A DNA stretch of 64,000 nucleotides from assembly GCF_000756775.1 (NCBI RefSeq), contig NZ_CCSF01000001.1, positions 992,001 to 1,056,000 on the forward strand. Direction: 5' to 3'. Position 1 is the first letter of the stretch. Each line of letters begins with the position of its first letter. Of this stretch, positions 28,337 through 40,920 are shown one piece after another. Both the position numbers and the translations under genes were made by a program. The notes under the pieces are model-generated. The model was not told the origin of the DNA and made no database searches. It worked only from the letters and a program-made list of their open reading frames with translations. The stretch comes from Pseudomonas saudiphocaensis. GTDB lineage: Bacteria; Pseudomonadota; Gammaproteobacteria; Pseudomonadales; Pseudomonadaceae.

Positions 28337-30112
28337 TTATTCGGCTTTCGGCTGCTCACGCAGGCGAATGTGCAACTCGCGCAGTGCCTTGCTATCCACC
28401 GCACCCGGTGCCTGGGTCATGACGTCCGCTGCACTCTGGGTTTTCGGGAAGGCGATGACCTCGCGAATCGATTGCGCGCCGGTCATCAGCATCACCAGAC
28501 GATCCAGGCCGAAGGCCAGGCCACCGTGCGGCGGCGCACCGTACTTGAGCGCATCGAGCAGGAAGCCGAACTTCTCGTCCTGCTCCGCCTCGTCGATGCC
28601 GAGGATACGGAACACTGTCTGCTGCATCTCCTTGCGGTGAATACGGATGGAACCGCCACCGAGCTCGGTCCCGTTGAGGACCATGTCATAGGCACGCGAC
28701 AGCGCCGCACCCGGATTGGCTTCCAGCTCTTCAGGCGTGCACTTGGGCGCGGTGAAGGGATGGTGCAACGCCGACAGCGAACCGTCGTCATTTTCTTCGA
28801 ACATCGGGAAATCTACGACCCACATCGGCGCCCACTCGCAGGTCAGCAGATTGAGGTCGTGGCCCAGCTTGATGCGCAGCGCACCCAGGGCTTCGGAGAC
28901 GACCTTGGCCTTGTCCGCACCGAAGAAGACGATATCGCCATCGACCGCACCGACGCGATCCAGAATGGCGTTGAGATTGGCTTCGGGGATGTTCTTGACG
29001 ATCGGAGACTGCAGGCCCTCCACGCCCTTGGCGCGTTCGTTGACCTTGATATAAGCCAGCCCCTTGGCGCCGTAGATACCGACGAACTTGGTGTAGTCGT
29101 CGATCTGCTTGCGCGGCATGCTCGCCCCGCCCGGAACACGCAACGCGGCAACCCGACACTTGGGATCATTGGCCGGGCCCGCGAAGACCTTGAATTCCAC
29201 TTCCTTGAGCTGGTCTTCGACGTCGACCAGCTCCAGCGGGATGCGCAGGTCGGGCTTGTCCGAACCATAACGGCGCATGGCCTCTTCGAACGGCATGTGC
29301 GGGAACTCGCCGAACTCGACACCCAGCACTTCCTTGAACAGCTTGCGAACCATGCCTTCGGTGATGCCGATGATGTCGGCCTCATCGAGGAAGCTGGTTT
29401 CAATGTCGATCTGGGTGAATTCCGGCTGACGGTCGGCACGCAGGTCTTCGTCACGGAAGCACTTGGCAATCTGGTAGTAGCGGTCGAAACCGGCAACCAT
29501 CAGCAGCTGCTTGAACAGCTGTGGCGACTGCGGCAATGCGAAGAAGCTGCCGGGATGGGTACGACTGGGTACCAGATAGTCGCGGGCGCCTTCTGGGGTG
29601 GCACGGGTCAGGATCGGGGTTTCAACGTCGAGAAAGCCCTGCTCGTCCAGGTAGCGGCGGATGCTGGCGGTGATGCGCGAGCGCAACTTGAGCTTCTCGG
29701 CCATTTCCGGGCGGCGCAGATCAATGAAGCGATAGCGCAGGCGGGTTTCTTCACCCACGTCGCTGTATTCGTTGAGCGGGAACGGCGGTGTTTCCGCCTC
29801 GTTCAACACTTCCAGCTCGTAGCCCAGCACCTCGATGGCGCCGGAGGCCATGTTCGGGTTGCGCGCGCCCTCAGGACGCAGGCGCACCTTACCGGTGATC
29901 TTGACTACATATTCGCTGCGCACCCGGTCAGCGGCAGCGAAGGTTTCGGCACGGTCGGGATCGAACACAACCTGGGCCATGCCTTCGCGGTCACGCACGT
30001 CGAGGAAGATAACCCCGCCGTGGTCGCGGCGGCGGTGCACCCAACCGCAAAGAGTGATTTCCTGGCCGTCCAGGCTTTCGTTCAACTGGCCGCAATAGTG
30101 GCTGCGCATCAT
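28337..30112 (-). CDS. aspS: AspS, aspartyl-tRNA synthetase
   Basis: This 591-residue class IIb synthetase has an N-terminal OB anticodon domain ([14 protein letters not shown] start, [16 protein letters not shown]), motif 2 [16 protein letters not shown], a GAD insertion domain and motif 3 [12 protein letters not shown]. The pseudomonad enzyme is generally non-discriminating, also charging tRNA-Asn. ATG 30112 (MMRSHYCGQ) matches the P. aeruginosa length; the frame open to 30208 is not needed. Confidence 0.98.
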   Translation of the reverse strand: MMRSHYCGQLNESLDGQEITLCGWVHRRRDHGGVIFLDVRDREGMAQVVFDPDRAETFAAADRVRSEYVVKITGKVRLRPEGARNPNMASGAIEVLGYELEVLNEAETPPFPLNEYSDVGEETRLRYRFIDLRRPEMAEKLKLRSRITASIRRYLDEQGFLDVETPILTRATPEGARDYLVPSRTHPGSFFALPQSPQLFKQLLMVAGFDRYYQIAKCFRDEDLRADRQPEFTQIDIETSFLDEADIIGITEGMVRKLFKEVLGVEFGEFPHMPFEEAMRRYGSDKPDLRIPLELVDVEDQLKEVEFKVFAGPANDPKCRVAALRVPGGASMPRKQIDDYTKFVGIYGAKGLAYIKVNERAKGVEGLQSPIVKNIPEANLNAILDRVGAVDGDIVFFGADKAKVVSEALGALRIKLGHDLNLLTCEWAPMWVVDFPMFEENDDGSLSALHHPFTAPKCTPEELEANPGAALSRAYDMVLNGTELGGGSIRIHRKEMQQTVFRILGIDEAEQDEKFGFLLDALKYGAPPHGGLAFGLDRLVMLMTGAQSIREVIAFPKTQSAADVMTQAPGAVDSKALRELHIRLREQPKAE

Positions 30113-30468
30113 GGTGGGGTTCGCTTCTCGTATCTTGAAATTCATCGGGTCGCGCGAAGTGCGACTGGGTACAGGACACCTCACAAGCATCCTGTCAAAC
30201 CGCATCAATCGTCATACGGATCAATGCGGAAAAGCGTGATCAAGCACTGGCGTCGCCGACAAAACCTACGGGTCGCCAGACACAAGCGCGAGATTATATC
30301 CACATAATCCTTTCGACGCAGCCGCCGACGACAGCCTTACCACCGCGCACCATAAATGAAACCGATTTGCCTGGATGGCTTCCAAGGAACGAACCCGTCA
30401 AGGATCATATGCAGCATTCCGTCTTTCTGGCATAACTAGCCGCTGACTACATCGACCAGGAGAACATC
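30113..30468. other. Divergent intergenic region aspS / Dps-like gene
   Basis: 356 bp with no gene. It must hold the aspS promoter (minus) and the promoter of the Dps-like gene (plus). A GAGAAG lies before aspS and AGGAGA before the ferritin. No confident -35/-10 pair or repeat was recognised. Confidence 0.5.
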
Positions 30469-30939
30469 ATGAAAATCGATATCGGTATCGCCGAGCAGGA
30501 TCGCGCCGCCATTGCTGAGGGCCTGTCGCGCCTGCTGGCCGACACCTACACCCTATATTTGAAGACACACAACTTTCACTGGAACGTGACGGGGCCGATG
30601 TTCAACACCCTGCACACCATGTTCGAGACGCAATACACCGAGCTGGCACTAGCCGTGGATGATATCGCCGAGCGCATCCGCGCCCTTGGCTTCCCCGCTC
30701 CCGGCACCTATGCCGAATACGCCAAGCTGTCCTCGATCAAGGAGCAGGAAGGCGTCCCTGCTGCCGAAGACATGATCCGCCTGCTGGTGGAAGGCCAGGA
30801 AGCGGTCGTACGCACTGCACGGGGCATCTTCCCGCTGCTTGAGAAAGTCAGCGACGAACCGACTGCGGATCTGCTGACCCAGCGTATGCAGGTGCACGAA
30901 AAAACCGCTTGGATGCTGCGCAGCCTGCTGGCTGCCTGA
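30469..30939 (+). CDS. Dps/bacterioferritin-like DNA-protection protein
   Basis: This 156-residue four-helix ferritin-like protein carries the Dps ferroxidase signature: [13 protein letters not shown] (H37), H49 and DDIAERI (D64, E68). Dps dodecamers oxidise and store iron and shield DNA in oxidative stress. It lacks a long basic N-terminal tail, so direct DNA binding is uncertain. The AGGAGAACATC ribosome site is strong. The neighbourhood matches PA0962 as I recall. Confidence 0.92.
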   Translation: MKIDIGIAEQDRAAIAEGLSRLLADTYTLYLKTHNFHWNVTGPMFNTLHTMFETQYTELALAVDDIAERIRALGFPAPGTYAEYAKLSSIKEQEGVPAAEDMIRLLVEGQEAVVRTARGIFPLLEKVSDEPTADLLTQRMQVHEKTAWMLRSLLAA

Positions 30940-31208
30940 GTCAAGGTCACGCCCCTCCTGGACAGTTGCGCAAGCGGCTGTCCAGAGCCCCACCATAGCC
31001 TCCCGACTTCGATCCTCCGCCAACGCCTCCCCGCCTAATACTCCCGCTCCGCCTGACACACGATTTGAGCAGCGCCCACCTTTACTGTTAAATACGCCCG
31101 CGCCGCAGCCTGGGCACTTCAACCGGGCAAGATTCGTCTATCCATTACCGCCGTTGCCCATCTGCAGACGCTTTTTTCTACCGCGTTATTCAACTGTGAG
31201 TCATAACA

Positions 31209-31844
31209 ATGCTTAAGATCGTTCATGTATTGACGGGCGTTGCCGCCCTTGTTCTGTCATTCGTCCCTTCACTCTCCGGCGGTTTGTCACCCCTGGTTCA
31301 ACCCGAAGCGCTTTGCCTGCTGCTGTTAGGTCTGCTGAACGCTCAGTTCGCCTGCTTCACTCAGCCACGCAACGGCCATCACCATCGCCCGATGATGATT
31401 GCCGTATCCGCTCTACTGATTGCTGCGGCCGTTATTCAGGCACTGGTACTGCTGATCCCGATAGTCGCCATCGCCGGCCTGCCGGCAACGCTCGCCAGCC
31501 TGCTGCTGGCCGTTGTCGCTGTGGTGCTGCATCTGGCCACCGCCCAGAGCGGGCAAGCACGACCTGCTCATCGTGGCGCACCCACGACTCCACGGAGCAA
31601 AAGCGCTCCCGTGAACACTGCCGCCCCTTCCGCCGGTCGCGAGACCGGGACAGTCAAGTGGTTCAACACTTCCAAGGGTTTCGGCTTTATTTCCCGCGAT
31701 AGCGGTGATGACGTGTTCGTCCACTTCCGCGCCATTCGCGGCGATGGCCATCGCATTCTTGTAGAAGGCCAACGCGTGGAGTTCACCATCATGATGCGCG
31801 ACAAAGGTCTTCAGGCTGAAGATGTGGTGCAGACCAACCACTGA
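31209..31844 (+). CDS. Membrane-anchored cold-shock-domain protein
   Basis: This 211-residue protein has an unusual architecture: three to four hydrophobic segments (about 5-21, 34-50, 62-84 and 89-111), a Ser/Pro/Thr-rich linker (112-145), then a C-terminal cold-shock domain (146-211) starting [15 protein letters not shown] with RNP2 VFVHF. The domain binds single-stranded nucleic acid; the membrane part suggests tethering at the inner membrane. A similar gene lies beside the dps-like gene in P. aeruginosa as I recall. The ribosome site is weak. Confidence 0.88.
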   Translation: MLKIVHVLTGVAALVLSFVPSLSGGLSPLVQPEALCLLLLGLLNAQFACFTQPRNGHHHRPMMIAVSALLIAAAVIQALVLLIPIVAIAGLPATLASLLLAVVAVVLHLATAQSGQARPAHRGAPTTPRSKSAPVNTAAPSAGRETGTVKWFNTSKGFGFISRDSGDDVFVHFRAIRGDGHRILVEGQRVEFTIMMRDKGLQAEDVVQTNH

Positions 31845-31877
31845 CCTGCACCTTTGCCAACCTCCGCCACAAGGTCG

Positions 31878-32084
31878 TCAGTAATGTGGCGGAGGCGCTT
31901 CATCCCCCTCCACTCCGATACCGCTTTGCATGTCTTCCTGGCGCCTGGCCAGAATCTTTAGCTGAGCCTGCAGCCGATCGATAGCAGCCTGCTGCGCAAC
32001 CAACACATCGTTCAGTGCCTGAATCGTATCGTCCTGGAAAGCCAGGCGAGTTTCGAGATCGGCGATACGCTGTTCCAGCTCCAT
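31878..32084 (-). CDS. slyX: SlyX family protein
   Basis: This 68-residue coiled-coil protein ([20 protein letters not shown], then heptads to about residue 50 and a Pro/His C-terminus) matches SlyX. Function is unknown in all species. It follows the HIT gene by a single base, indicating a two-gene unit. ATG 32084 is chosen over upstream codons that overlap the HIT gene. Confidence 0.88.
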   Translation of the reverse strand: MELEQRIADLETRLAFQDDTIQALNDVLVAQQAAIDRLQAQLKILARRQEDMQSGIGVEGDEAPPPHY

Positions 32085-32085
32085 C

Positions 32086-32511
32086 TCACTGCTCCGCAAA
32101 ACGAAAATCATCGGTCAGCACAAGCTTGAGCTTCTGCCGAATGGCCTCGACCTGCTCGTCAGTGTAGGGCTGCGCAGGCCGATGCCCCCATACCGGCGCA
32201 GGCCAGGCGGCATCGCCCCGCCGACGAGCGATGACGTGCATGTGCAGCTGGCTTACGACATTTCCTAACGTCGCGACATTCATCTTGTCTGCGCCAAAGG
32301 TATCTTTCAGCTTTTCAGCCAATGCGGTCGTTTCGCGCCAGAGCAATTGCTGGTCGGCGCTATCAAGCTGAAACAGCTCACTCACCTCTTCGCGGCGCGG
32401 CACGAGGATGAACCAGGGATAGCTGGAGTCATTCATCAACAACAGCCTGCACAACGGAAAGTCCCCCAACAACAGAGTGTCCTGCTCTAAGCGTGAATCA
32501 AGAACGAACAT
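32086..32511 (-). CDS. HIT-domain protein
   Basis: This 141-residue protein has the HIT core with [19 protein letters not shown]. The canonical motif is H-x-H-x-H; here the third position is I, leaving two histidines, as I recall is common in this subgroup. HIT proteins bind or hydrolyse nucleotides; the substrate is not evident. ATG 32511 ([12 protein letters not shown]) is used. It is coupled to slyX. Confidence 0.85.
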   Translation of the reverse strand: MFVLDSRLEQDTLLLGDFPLCRLLLMNDSSYPWFILVPRREEVSELFQLDSADQQLLWRETTALAEKLKDTFGADKMNVATLGNVVSQLHMHVIARRRGDAAWPAPVWGHRPAQPYTDEQVEAIRQKLKLVLTDDFRFAEQ

Positions 32512-32947
32512 AACCGCACTCCTGTTCAAATCGGGTTCTCAACGCAGCTCCCAGGCTACGTTTAAACAATCATGTGAAGAATACTCCACGGGGCGCTATA
32601 GCGGCGCGCACCAGATCGGCACACGGATGGCTCAAAAACGCTCCGCTTTGGCGCGATCAGAGGATGGACGACAGCGCTTGTAAGGCACAAAATCCGTCCT
32701 TGTGATTTTGTGCATGGTTATTGCTTTGAGTCATTAAAGACTTAAATCGGAAAGGAGAAAGGAAGAACCTCTGGGTTAAGCTTGCTGTCAGCGCTTTCCC
32801 CAGCTAAACCATAGCTTTAAGGAAATGTGTTCCGGCTCTGCCTAAGCTACATCGGCAGGTGCAAACAAGGATCGACCTAAGAGTAAAAATAAGATGCCTT
32901 CTTCCTCTCAGGAAGCAGGGCCAGTTTGAAACCGAGGAGCAATCACA
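32512..32947. promoter_or_regulatory. Upstream region of oprD with dyad and possible Hfq/Crc site
   Basis: No gene lies here. A 9-bp perfect inverted repeat, GCACAAAAT (32685-32693) and ATTTTGTGC (32705-32713), could be an operator or hairpin. AAAAATAA (32885-32892), about 55 nt before the oprD start, fits the AANAANAA pattern bound by Hfq with Crc in catabolite repression. Neither is proven; no clear sigma-70 pair was fixed. Confidence 0.4.
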
Positions 32948-34225
32948 ATGAGCGTGATGAAGTGGAGCGTCATCGCCCTGGCAGTCGCCGCGGGCACATC
33001 CCAAATGGCTTTCGCCAGCCAGCAATCCGAATCCAAGGGATTCGTCGAAGATGCGAAGCTGGATCTGTTGCTGCGCAATGCCTATTTCCACCGCGACCAC
33101 AAGGATGGAGTTCAAGACCAGTCTCGCTGGGGTCAAGGCTTTATTGCCACCTTCGAGTCCGGCTTCACCCAAGGCACTATCGGGGTCGGAGTAGATGCTT
33201 ACGGCCTGTTGGGCGTTAAGTTGGACACCGGCAAGAGCCGTGAAGATGGCGGCATCGCGTTCTTTGGCACGGATAGCAGCGGCAAAACACAAGATGATCT
33301 GTCGGAGGCAGGCGTAGCGATTAAGTTTCGTGCCTCCAACACCGTACTGAAATACGGCGATCAAATGCCATCATTGCCTGTTCTGGCTCATGACACCACC
33401 CGACTCCTGCCACAAACCTTCACAGGTACTTTGATCACCAGCCATGAGATAGAAGGACTGGAGCTCAATGTCGGCCGCTTCACTGGCCAGAACAACCTAA
33501 CCGAGACCGCTCATGATAATGGCCGCCTAAAGTCCATTGACGTACTCGGCGGCACCTATAGCTTTACAGACAACCTCAGCGCCTCGCTGTATTTCTCCGA
33601 TATTAAAGATGTCGCAGAGAAGAAATACGCTAATGTGAACTACATCTTCCCGCTCTCGGATTCACAATCCTTGGGCTTTGATTTCAACATTTACAAAAGC
33701 GATTACGACAGCGAGTTCACCGGCACCGGCAAGGATGAAGACAACACCATTTGGAGCCTGGCAGCCACGTACAGCGTTGGCGGGCACTCGTTTATCGTAG
33801 CCCACCAGCGCTCCCACGGTGGCTTTAACTACGTTGACGATGAGGGCAATATCCAGCAGGTTGGTTACGCTTACGACATCGGTGATGGCGGCAACGGTAT
33901 TTACCTGGCCAACTCTTTCCTTTCCGACTTCAACGGAAAGGACGAGCGCTCCTGGCAGGCCAGCTATGAGCTGGACTTCAGCGAATACGGTGTTCCTGGG
34001 CTTGCTTGGAAAACTGCCTACATTCGAGGAACCAATATCGATACGGGTATGGGCGACGCGAGTGAGCGGGAAATCTTCAACCAGGTCTCCTACGTAGTGC
34101 AGGATGGCCCAGCCAAGGACCTTTCTCTGAAGCTACGCAACTCGATTCTCAGAACCAGCAACACTTACTGGAACGACATGAACGAAATTCGTGTCTTCGT
34201 CGAATACCCACTGAGCATCCTGTAA
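32948..34225 (+). CDS. oprD: OprD-family outer-membrane porin
   Basis: This 425-residue porin has a 23-residue signal peptide (MSVMKWSVIALAVAAGTSQM, cleaved after AFA), mature FVEDAKLDLLLRNAYF and the C-terminal YPLSIL with a hydrophobic end residue. It is an 18-strand channel for basic amino acids and small peptides; P. aeruginosa OprD also admits carbapenems. Location before proS matches PA0958, so an orthologue is likely; some loops look shorter than its 443 residues. GAGGAGC precedes the ATG. Confidence 0.92.
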   Translation: MSVMKWSVIALAVAAGTSQMAFASQQSESKGFVEDAKLDLLLRNAYFHRDHKDGVQDQSRWGQGFIATFESGFTQGTIGVGVDAYGLLGVKLDTGKSREDGGIAFFGTDSSGKTQDDLSEAGVAIKFRASNTVLKYGDQMPSLPVLAHDTTRLLPQTFTGTLITSHEIEGLELNVGRFTGQNNLTETAHDNGRLKSIDVLGGTYSFTDNLSASLYFSDIKDVAEKKYANVNYIFPLSDSQSLGFDFNIYKSDYDSEFTGTGKDEDNTIWSLAATYSVGGHSFIVAHQRSHGGFNYVDDEGNIQQVGYAYDIGDGGNGIYLANSFLSDFNGKDERSWQASYELDFSEYGVPGLAWKTAYIRGTNIDTGMGDASEREIFNQVSYVVQDGPAKDLSLKLRNSILRTSNTYWNDMNEIRVFVEYPLSIL

Positions 34226-34258
34226 CTCAGGTTATCTCAGGCTATTCGAAGTAAAACG

Positions 34259-34288
34259 GAGCCCGGCGAAAGCCGGGCTCTTTCGTTT
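34259..34288 (+). terminator. Terminator of oprD
   Basis: GAGCCCGGC and GCCGGGCTC pair around a GAAA tetraloop, followed by TTTCGTTT, 33 bp after the oprD stop. Confidence 0.92.
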
Positions 34289-34393
34289 CCAGCAACAGCC
34301 TTAGCCAGCGCCCTGCCGCTCCTGTACGACGCCTCCCCTGCGCCGTACAATGCTCGGCCAAATTCACGCTCTTGCAAGGACATATCGGCCCCC

Positions 34394-36109
34394 ATGCGCA
34401 CCAGTCAGTTCCTGCTTTCGACCCTGAAAGAAACTCCATCCGATGCCGTGGTCATCAGCCACCAGCTGATGTTGCGTGCCGGCATGATCCGCCGACTGGC
34501 CTCGGGTCTGTATACCTGGATGCCCATGGGCCTGCGCGCACTGCGCAAGGCAGAAGCCATCGTACGTGACGAGATGAACAAGGCCGGCGCTCTGGAAGTG
34601 CTGATGCCCGCCATCCAGCCTGCTGAGCTTTGGCAGGAGTCCGGTCGCTGGGAAGAGTACGGCCCTGAGCTGCTGCGCCTCAAGGATCGCCACGACCGCG
34701 AATTCTGTGTCGGCCCAACCCACGAGGAAGTCATCACCGATCTGGCCCGCAACGAGCTTAATAGCTACAAGCAGCTGCCGATCAACTTCTTCCAGATTCA
34801 GACCAAATTCCGCGACGAGATCCGCCCGCGCTTTGGCCTGATGCGCGGCCGCGAATTCCTGATGAAGGACGCCTACTCCTTCCATCTCGACCAGGAATCC
34901 CTGCAGCAGACCTATGACCGGATGCATCAGGCCTACTGCAATATCTTCACCCGTCTGGGTCTGAACTTCCGCCCAGTGCAGGCCGATACCGGTTCCATCG
35001 GCGGTACCGGCTCCCATGAATTCCACGTGCTGGCCGAGTCAGGCGAGGACGATATCGCATTTAGCGACAGCTCCGATTACGCAGCCAATATCGAAAAGGC
35101 CGAGGCGATTCCACGCGAGACAGAGCGTGGTGCAGCCACTGAAGAACTGCGCCTGGTCGATACGCCCAACACCCGCACCATCACCGACCTGGTCGAGCAA
35201 TTCCAGCTCGCCATCGAGAAAACCATCAAGACCCTGGTGGTCCATGGCTCCGAAGAAGGCCAACTGGTGGCCCTGATCGTCCGTGGCGATCATGAGCTGA
35301 ACGAGATCAAGGCGGCCAACCTGGCCCAGGTAGCAAACCCTCTGGTGTTCGCTAGCGAAGCCGAAATCCGCTCTGTCATCGGTGCCGGTCCTGGCTCGCT
35401 GGGCCCGCTGAACATGCCGATCACCTGCATCATCGACCGTTCCGTGGCGCTGATGAGCGATTTCGCCGCCGGCGCTAACCAGGACGACAAGCACTACTTC
35501 GGCCTCAACTGGGAACGCGACCTGCCGTTGCCGGAAATCGCCGACCTGCGCAACGTGGTGGCTGGCGACCCAAGCCCGGACGGCCAAGGCACGCTGGTGA
35601 TCAAGCGCGGCATCGAGGTTGGACATATCTTCCAGCTTGGCACCAAGTACAGCCAGGCCATGAACTGCAGTGTCATGGGTGAGAATGGCAAGCCGGTCAC
35701 CCTGACCATGGGCTGCTATGGGATCGGCGTTTCCCGGGTGGTTGCCGCTGCGATCGAGCAGAACTACGATGATCGCGGCATTCTCTGGCCGGACGCCCTG
35801 GCACCCTTCCAGATCGCGCTGGTACCAATGAAATACGAGAACGAAGCGGTTCGCGAGGCAACCGACAAGCTCTACGCCGAACTCACCGCTGCCGGCTTCG
35901 ACGTTCTGCTTGATGACCGTGACAAGAAGACCAGTCCGGGCGTCAAATTCGCGGATATGGAGTTGGTCGGTATCCCACATCGCATTGTCATCGGCGATCG
36001 CGGGCTTGCTGAAGGCACCCTGGAGTACAAGCATCGCCGCGATGCCGAGAGCCAGGCCGTTGCTGTCGCCGACATCCTTGAGTTCATCAATTCGCGTGTC
36101 AGTCGCTGA
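34394..36109 (+). CDS. proS: ProS, prolyl-tRNA synthetase
   Basis: This 571-residue class II synthetase of the bacterial type has [18 protein letters not shown] at its start, the TSGLYTWMP-like [16 protein letters not shown] motif 1 region, [20 protein letters not shown] (motif 2), an editing insertion domain (about 225-400) and motif 3 with GCYGIGVSR. It charges tRNA-Pro and clears Ala-tRNA-Pro. Followed within 8 bp by a lipoprotein gene. Confidence 0.97.
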   Translation: MRTSQFLLSTLKETPSDAVVISHQLMLRAGMIRRLASGLYTWMPMGLRALRKAEAIVRDEMNKAGALEVLMPAIQPAELWQESGRWEEYGPELLRLKDRHDREFCVGPTHEEVITDLARNELNSYKQLPINFFQIQTKFRDEIRPRFGLMRGREFLMKDAYSFHLDQESLQQTYDRMHQAYCNIFTRLGLNFRPVQADTGSIGGTGSHEFHVLAESGEDDIAFSDSSDYAANIEKAEAIPRETERGAATEELRLVDTPNTRTITDLVEQFQLAIEKTIKTLVVHGSEEGQLVALIVRGDHELNEIKAANLAQVANPLVFASEAEIRSVIGAGPGSLGPLNMPITCIIDRSVALMSDFAAGANQDDKHYFGLNWERDLPLPEIADLRNVVAGDPSPDGQGTLVIKRGIEVGHIFQLGTKYSQAMNCSVMGENGKPVTLTMGCYGIGVSRVVAAAIEQNYDDRGILWPDALAPFQIALVPMKYENEAVREATDKLYAELTAAGFDVLLDDRDKKTSPGVKFADMELVGIPHRIVIGDRGLAEGTLEYKHRRDAESQAVAVADILEFINSRVSR

Positions 36110-36117
36110 CGGATATC

Positions 36118-37071
36118 ATGCTCAACCGAAGTATTCTTGCTTCAACCAGCGCCACGCTCTGCGTGGCGCTTCTGCTTGGCGGCTGCGCCAATCATCTACC
36201 GCAACGCAGCGAGCAGGAGGCTCGCACCGAGCGCAAACTGCTCGATCACAGTCTGCGCATAGAGCTCGGCGAACCTTTGTTAGAGTTGCCCCAGCGACGC
36301 ATTCGGGTGGTCGACCAGAAAACCTGGGAAGTCGTTGATATCGAAGTGACGCGCCGATACGACCGCTACACGCCTTATCAGGCATGGCGCAAACTTTACG
36401 AAATGCCGTTGGGCGCCGTAGCAGTGGTCGCTGGCGTGGGCGCCAATGTGCTCAATGTCGTGATGCTCGGCAAACTGCCGGAAAGCGCTACCCGTGGCTG
36501 GATCAACTACGGCTTTGCCGGGCTCAACCCCTTTATCAACGTTGAGTCCAATGGCCGTTCGCAACAGAACCTGGCGAGCCTGGAAGAACAGCGCCAGGAC
36601 GCACGCCTGGAATATTCCAGCCTGCCTTGGGCAGAGCGCCCAGTTAGGGTCATAGCCGGCACCGAGGTGCATGAACTGAATACCGATCGCAACGGTGTGC
36701 TGCGCCTGAACCTGCTCGACGGCCCTTTCACCGAGCAGAACATCAGCCTGGTCGGCAAACTGCAGCTGCAGGTCGAAGATCCACAGGACTCCACCCGCGC
36801 AGATGCCACCCTAATGGTCAGCCGCAACCTGCGCAGCAAGCTTCTCGAGGCCCACGAGCTAATTTTCGATGACCTTGAAGATGATGATGTAAGCCAGTGG
36901 GTGCACCGCGTTAAACGGCTTTCAGAGCTGGGGCTGGAAGAGGAGGCCAGCGAGCTCGAACAGAGCCTGATCGAGTTGACACACAATGACCCCGAGCTGC
37001 AGCAGTCATTTCTACACAGTCTGCTGCAGGAGGCCGGTCGCCAGGCCAGCGCCGCTGGTGAAGATGACTGA
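36118..37071 (+). CDS. Uncharacterised outer-membrane-type lipoprotein
   Basis: This 317-residue protein has a signal peptide ending in lipobox LLGGC (C23). A hydrophobic, Gly/Ala/Val-rich segment (about 97-118: PLGAVAVVAGVGANVLNVV) and an acidic C-terminal helical region (LIFDDLEDDDVSQWV) follow. I recognise it only as a conserved pseudomonad lipoprotein next to proS. It lies 8 bp after proS and 2 bp before a lytic transglycosylase, so the three are probably cotranscribed; a wall-related role is inferred from context only. Confidence 0.85.
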   Translation: MLNRSILASTSATLCVALLLGGCANHLPQRSEQEARTERKLLDHSLRIELGEPLLELPQRRIRVVDQKTWEVVDIEVTRRYDRYTPYQAWRKLYEMPLGAVAVVAGVGANVLNVVMLGKLPESATRGWINYGFAGLNPFINVESNGRSQQNLASLEEQRQDARLEYSSLPWAERPVRVIAGTEVHELNTDRNGVLRLNLLDGPFTEQNISLVGKLQLQVEDPQDSTRADATLMVSRNLRSKLLEAHELIFDDLEDDDVSQWVHRVKRLSELGLEEEASELEQSLIELTHNDPELQQSFLHSLLQEAGRQASAAGEDD

Positions 37072-37073
37072 TA

Positions 37074-37649
37074 ATGATGACGCTGCGCGCTTGCCTCTCG
37101 CTGCTGCTGATCGCAATCGTGCTGCCGGCTTCGGCGAGTCTTCGTCAGGCGCCCGAGCCTGAACTGCGCGACCTCCTACAGCAAACCGTTGCCGAAGCGG
37201 AAAGCTTCCAGGACCGCTTTGATGCCGAAGTCTGGCTGGTAGACATGTCCGCTCGGCTCAAGCGTTATGTACCTGATCCCGTGGAGCGCCTGTCCTTGCT
37301 GCGCCTGGTGCACCAGGAGGCCAGCAAGGCCGGCCTCTCGCCTGAACTCGTCCTCGCACTGATTCATGCCGAAAGTCATTTCGATCGCTTCGCCATTTCC
37401 AGCGTAGGCGCTCAAGGCATGATGCAAGTCATGCCCTTCTGGAAGGCTGAGCTAGGTCGCCCGCAGGACAATCTCACCGACAACGCAACCAATCTGCGCT
37501 ACGGCTGCACCATCCTCAGCTATTACCTCAAGCGCGAAAACGGTGATATCAGCCGCGCCTTGGCTCGCTACAACGGCAGCCTCGGCCAGACTCGCTATCC
37601 AAGCAAGGTCATCGGCTTTTGGCAGGACTTCTGGTACGTCAAACCCTGA
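37074..37649 (+). CDS. SLT-domain lytic transglycosylase
   Basis: This 191-residue protein has a signal peptide (about 1-22) and a lysozyme-like SLT domain. ALIHAESHFDRFAISSVGAQ places the catalytic glutamate at E100, with GMMQVMPF and later ARYNGS completing the signature. It would cleave peptidoglycan glycan strands to 1,6-anhydro products in the periplasm. It converges on a TlpA-like gene; no strong terminator is seen between them. Confidence 0.92.
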   Translation: MMTLRACLSLLLIAIVLPASASLRQAPEPELRDLLQQTVAEAESFQDRFDAEVWLVDMSARLKRYVPDPVERLSLLRLVHQEASKAGLSPELVLALIHAESHFDRFAISSVGAQGMMQVMPFWKAELGRPQDNLTDNATNLRYGCTILSYYLKRENGDISRALARYNGSLGQTRYPSKVIGFWQDFWYVKP

Positions 37650-37713
37650 CAGCAAGCTTTCCGATCTTCAGGATTTGGTCTGGAAAGCTGAGGTTTCGCT
37701 TTTGCAGAAGTGA

Positions 37714-38169
37714 CTACCTTCCTAGCCGCGCCAGATGCTCCTGTAGCCCCTCCAGGGTCTGCTCGCCAACCAACTGCTGACGCACCTTCCCTTCCCTGTC
37801 GACCAGGTAAGTCACCGGCAATACCGCGCTACGCGGCAGGTCCAGGCGCTCGGCTGGATCGAGGCTCAGCACGCGGAAAGCGATCCCCAGATCAGTTGAG
37901 GCTGCCGCCAGTTCCTCGCCTTGCAAGCCGTCGAAATTGACGCCCAATACGGTGATGTCGCCATGAGCCTTATCCAGCGCATTCAGCTCGGGAATTTCGG
38001 TGCGGCAAGGCCCGCACCATTCTGCCCAATAATTGATCACCAGCCACTGTCCATCCAGTTGCTGCGAAGTCACCTGCGCCCCGTGCTGGTCCGTCCCCCA
38101 ATCCGCACCACAACCTGCCAGCACCAGGCAGGCCAGCAGGCCGAATCCCATCAGGGATTTCTTGTTCAT
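37714..38169 (-). CDS. TlpA-like thioredoxin-fold lipoprotein
   Basis: This 151-residue protein has lipobox LAGC (C20) and a thioredoxin fold with WCGPC (C52, C55) and cis-proline [12 protein letters not shown]. It probably acts as a membrane-bound periplasmic thiol reductase. It overlaps the upstream YihY gene by 4 bp. Confidence 0.92.
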   Translation of the reverse strand: MNKKSLMGFGLLACLVLAGCGADWGTDQHGAQVTSQQLDGQWLVINYWAEWCGPCRTEIPELNALDKAHGDITVLGVNFDGLQGEELAAASTDLGIAFRVLSLDPAERLDLPRSAVLPVTYLVDREGKVRQQLVGEQTLEGLQEHLARLGR

Positions 38170-39422
38170 TCTTGACTCCTCACACCACCAAACTCGGATT
38201 TAACTGCTGGTTCAGCCTGCAGCCAGACGGCAACACTACCCCCGAACAGCTTCGAGCGCTCTCCCTGCAACGCCTCCAGGGCCTGCCGCAAGGCCGGGTA
38301 CCAAGGCTCATCCACATGTTCGGGTAACGTTTGATAATCGGAAACCGGCCAGGGATTGCTGCGCAGCAGCTGATCGAAGCTGTAATGATGCAGATCCCGT
38401 GACAAGACCCAGCCAGCCGCACTGGTGCGACAGACCAGGCGTTCACGCTCGAAGAACTCGAGTATTTCGTCCCATTCATCCTCGGGCAGCATCCAGCCGT
38501 TGCGATGGGCATCAGTGAGCCGTACTTCGCGGCCCGCCTGCTGATGCTGATAGAAAATCCTCAGCAGCGCCAGCATCACCAGCAAACGGGGCGCCGGCTG
38601 GCGCCGCCACTGTTGCGAAGACGACAGACCGCAGACCAGTTCAGCTCCGAACAATACGATTATCCACGACAGATAGATCCACAGCAGAAACAGCGGCACG
38701 GCGGCGAAGGCCCCGTAGATCAGCTGATAGCTTGGGAAGTAACTGACATATAAGCCGAACCCCTGTTTGGCTGCCTCGAACAGCACCGAAGTGAACAGCC
38801 CACCAACCAGCGCATGGCGCAGCGGCACTCGGGTGTTGGGAACTGCGGCATAGATCAGGGTAAAGGCAGCAACACTCAGCAGCAGCGGCATTGCCTTGAG
38901 CAGGGTGCCAGCGCCAAGCAGCGCATAGGGGCCGGATAACAGCGACAACGAAGCGATATAGGTGCTCATCGCAAACCCCGCTCCCAGCAGCAGCGGACCG
39001 AGGCTGAGAATCGCCCAGTACAAAAGAAAGCTCGACATGCCTCGGCGCGGCTGGCGCACACGCCAGATGAGATTGAAGGCCTTCTCGATGGTCAGCATCA
39101 TCATCAACGCCGTAGCCATCAGGAAGCCGACGCCAAACCAGGTCAGTTGCCGTGCCTGCATGGTGAAGGCAACCAGGTATTGCTGGATGGTTGCGCCCGT
39201 GGAGGGGATGAAGTTGTTGAAAATGTACATCTGGATCTGCTCGCCCACCCCATGGAACGCCGGGATGGCCGACAGCATGGCGAAGGTGACGGTCATCAAC
39301 GGCACCACCGCGAACAGCGTGGTGTAGGTCAATGCCGCCGCGCTCTGCGGCCCGCGATCAACGAGAAAGCGCTGCACCAGAAAACGGCAGAATTCCATGA
39401 AGTCGTTGATCCGCTGCTGCAT
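38166..39422 (-). CDS. YihY/BrkB-family inner-membrane protein
   Basis: This 418-residue protein has about six membrane segments within residues 30-265 and a cytoplasmic C-terminal domain (about 275-418) resembling a winged helix. [21 protein letters not shown] is the family start. It was once called ribonuclease BN; that assignment is obsolete. Function is unknown. Coupled to the TlpA-like gene by a 4-bp overlap. Confidence 0.9.
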   Translation of the reverse strand: MQQRINDFMEFCRFLVQRFLVDRGPQSAAALTYTTLFAVVPLMTVTFAMLSAIPAFHGVGEQIQMYIFNNFIPSTGATIQQYLVAFTMQARQLTWFGVGFLMATALMMMLTIEKAFNLIWRVRQPRRGMSSFLLYWAILSLGPLLLGAGFAMSTYIASLSLLSGPYALLGAGTLLKAMPLLLSVAAFTLIYAAVPNTRVPLRHALVGGLFTSVLFEAAKQGFGLYVSYFPSYQLIYGAFAAVPLFLLWIYLSWIIVLFGAELVCGLSSSQQWRRQPAPRLLVMLALLRIFYQHQQAGREVRLTDAHRNGWMLPEDEWDEILEFFERERLVCRTSAAGWVLSRDLHHYSFDQLLRSNPWPVSDYQTLPEHVDEPWYPALRQALEALQGERSKLFGGSVAVWLQAEPAVKSEFGGVRSQE

Positions 39423-39561
39423 TCCTTCTCCCTAGAAAGTCCCCTGTTTACGTCTTTGACAACGCAGCGCAGGCCCTGACGTTTCAAGCATCACCAGATT
39501 GAGGGTTAGAATGGCCAACTACACAGACATGAAGCAACCTCGGAAAACCTAAGCCAGCCCC

Positions 39562-40920
<1,359 letters not shown>

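Noticed and set aside
28247-30307. 686-codon frame antisense to aspS
   Set aside because: Runs through the aspS terminator and the inverted-repeat element; shadow of aspS codon bias.
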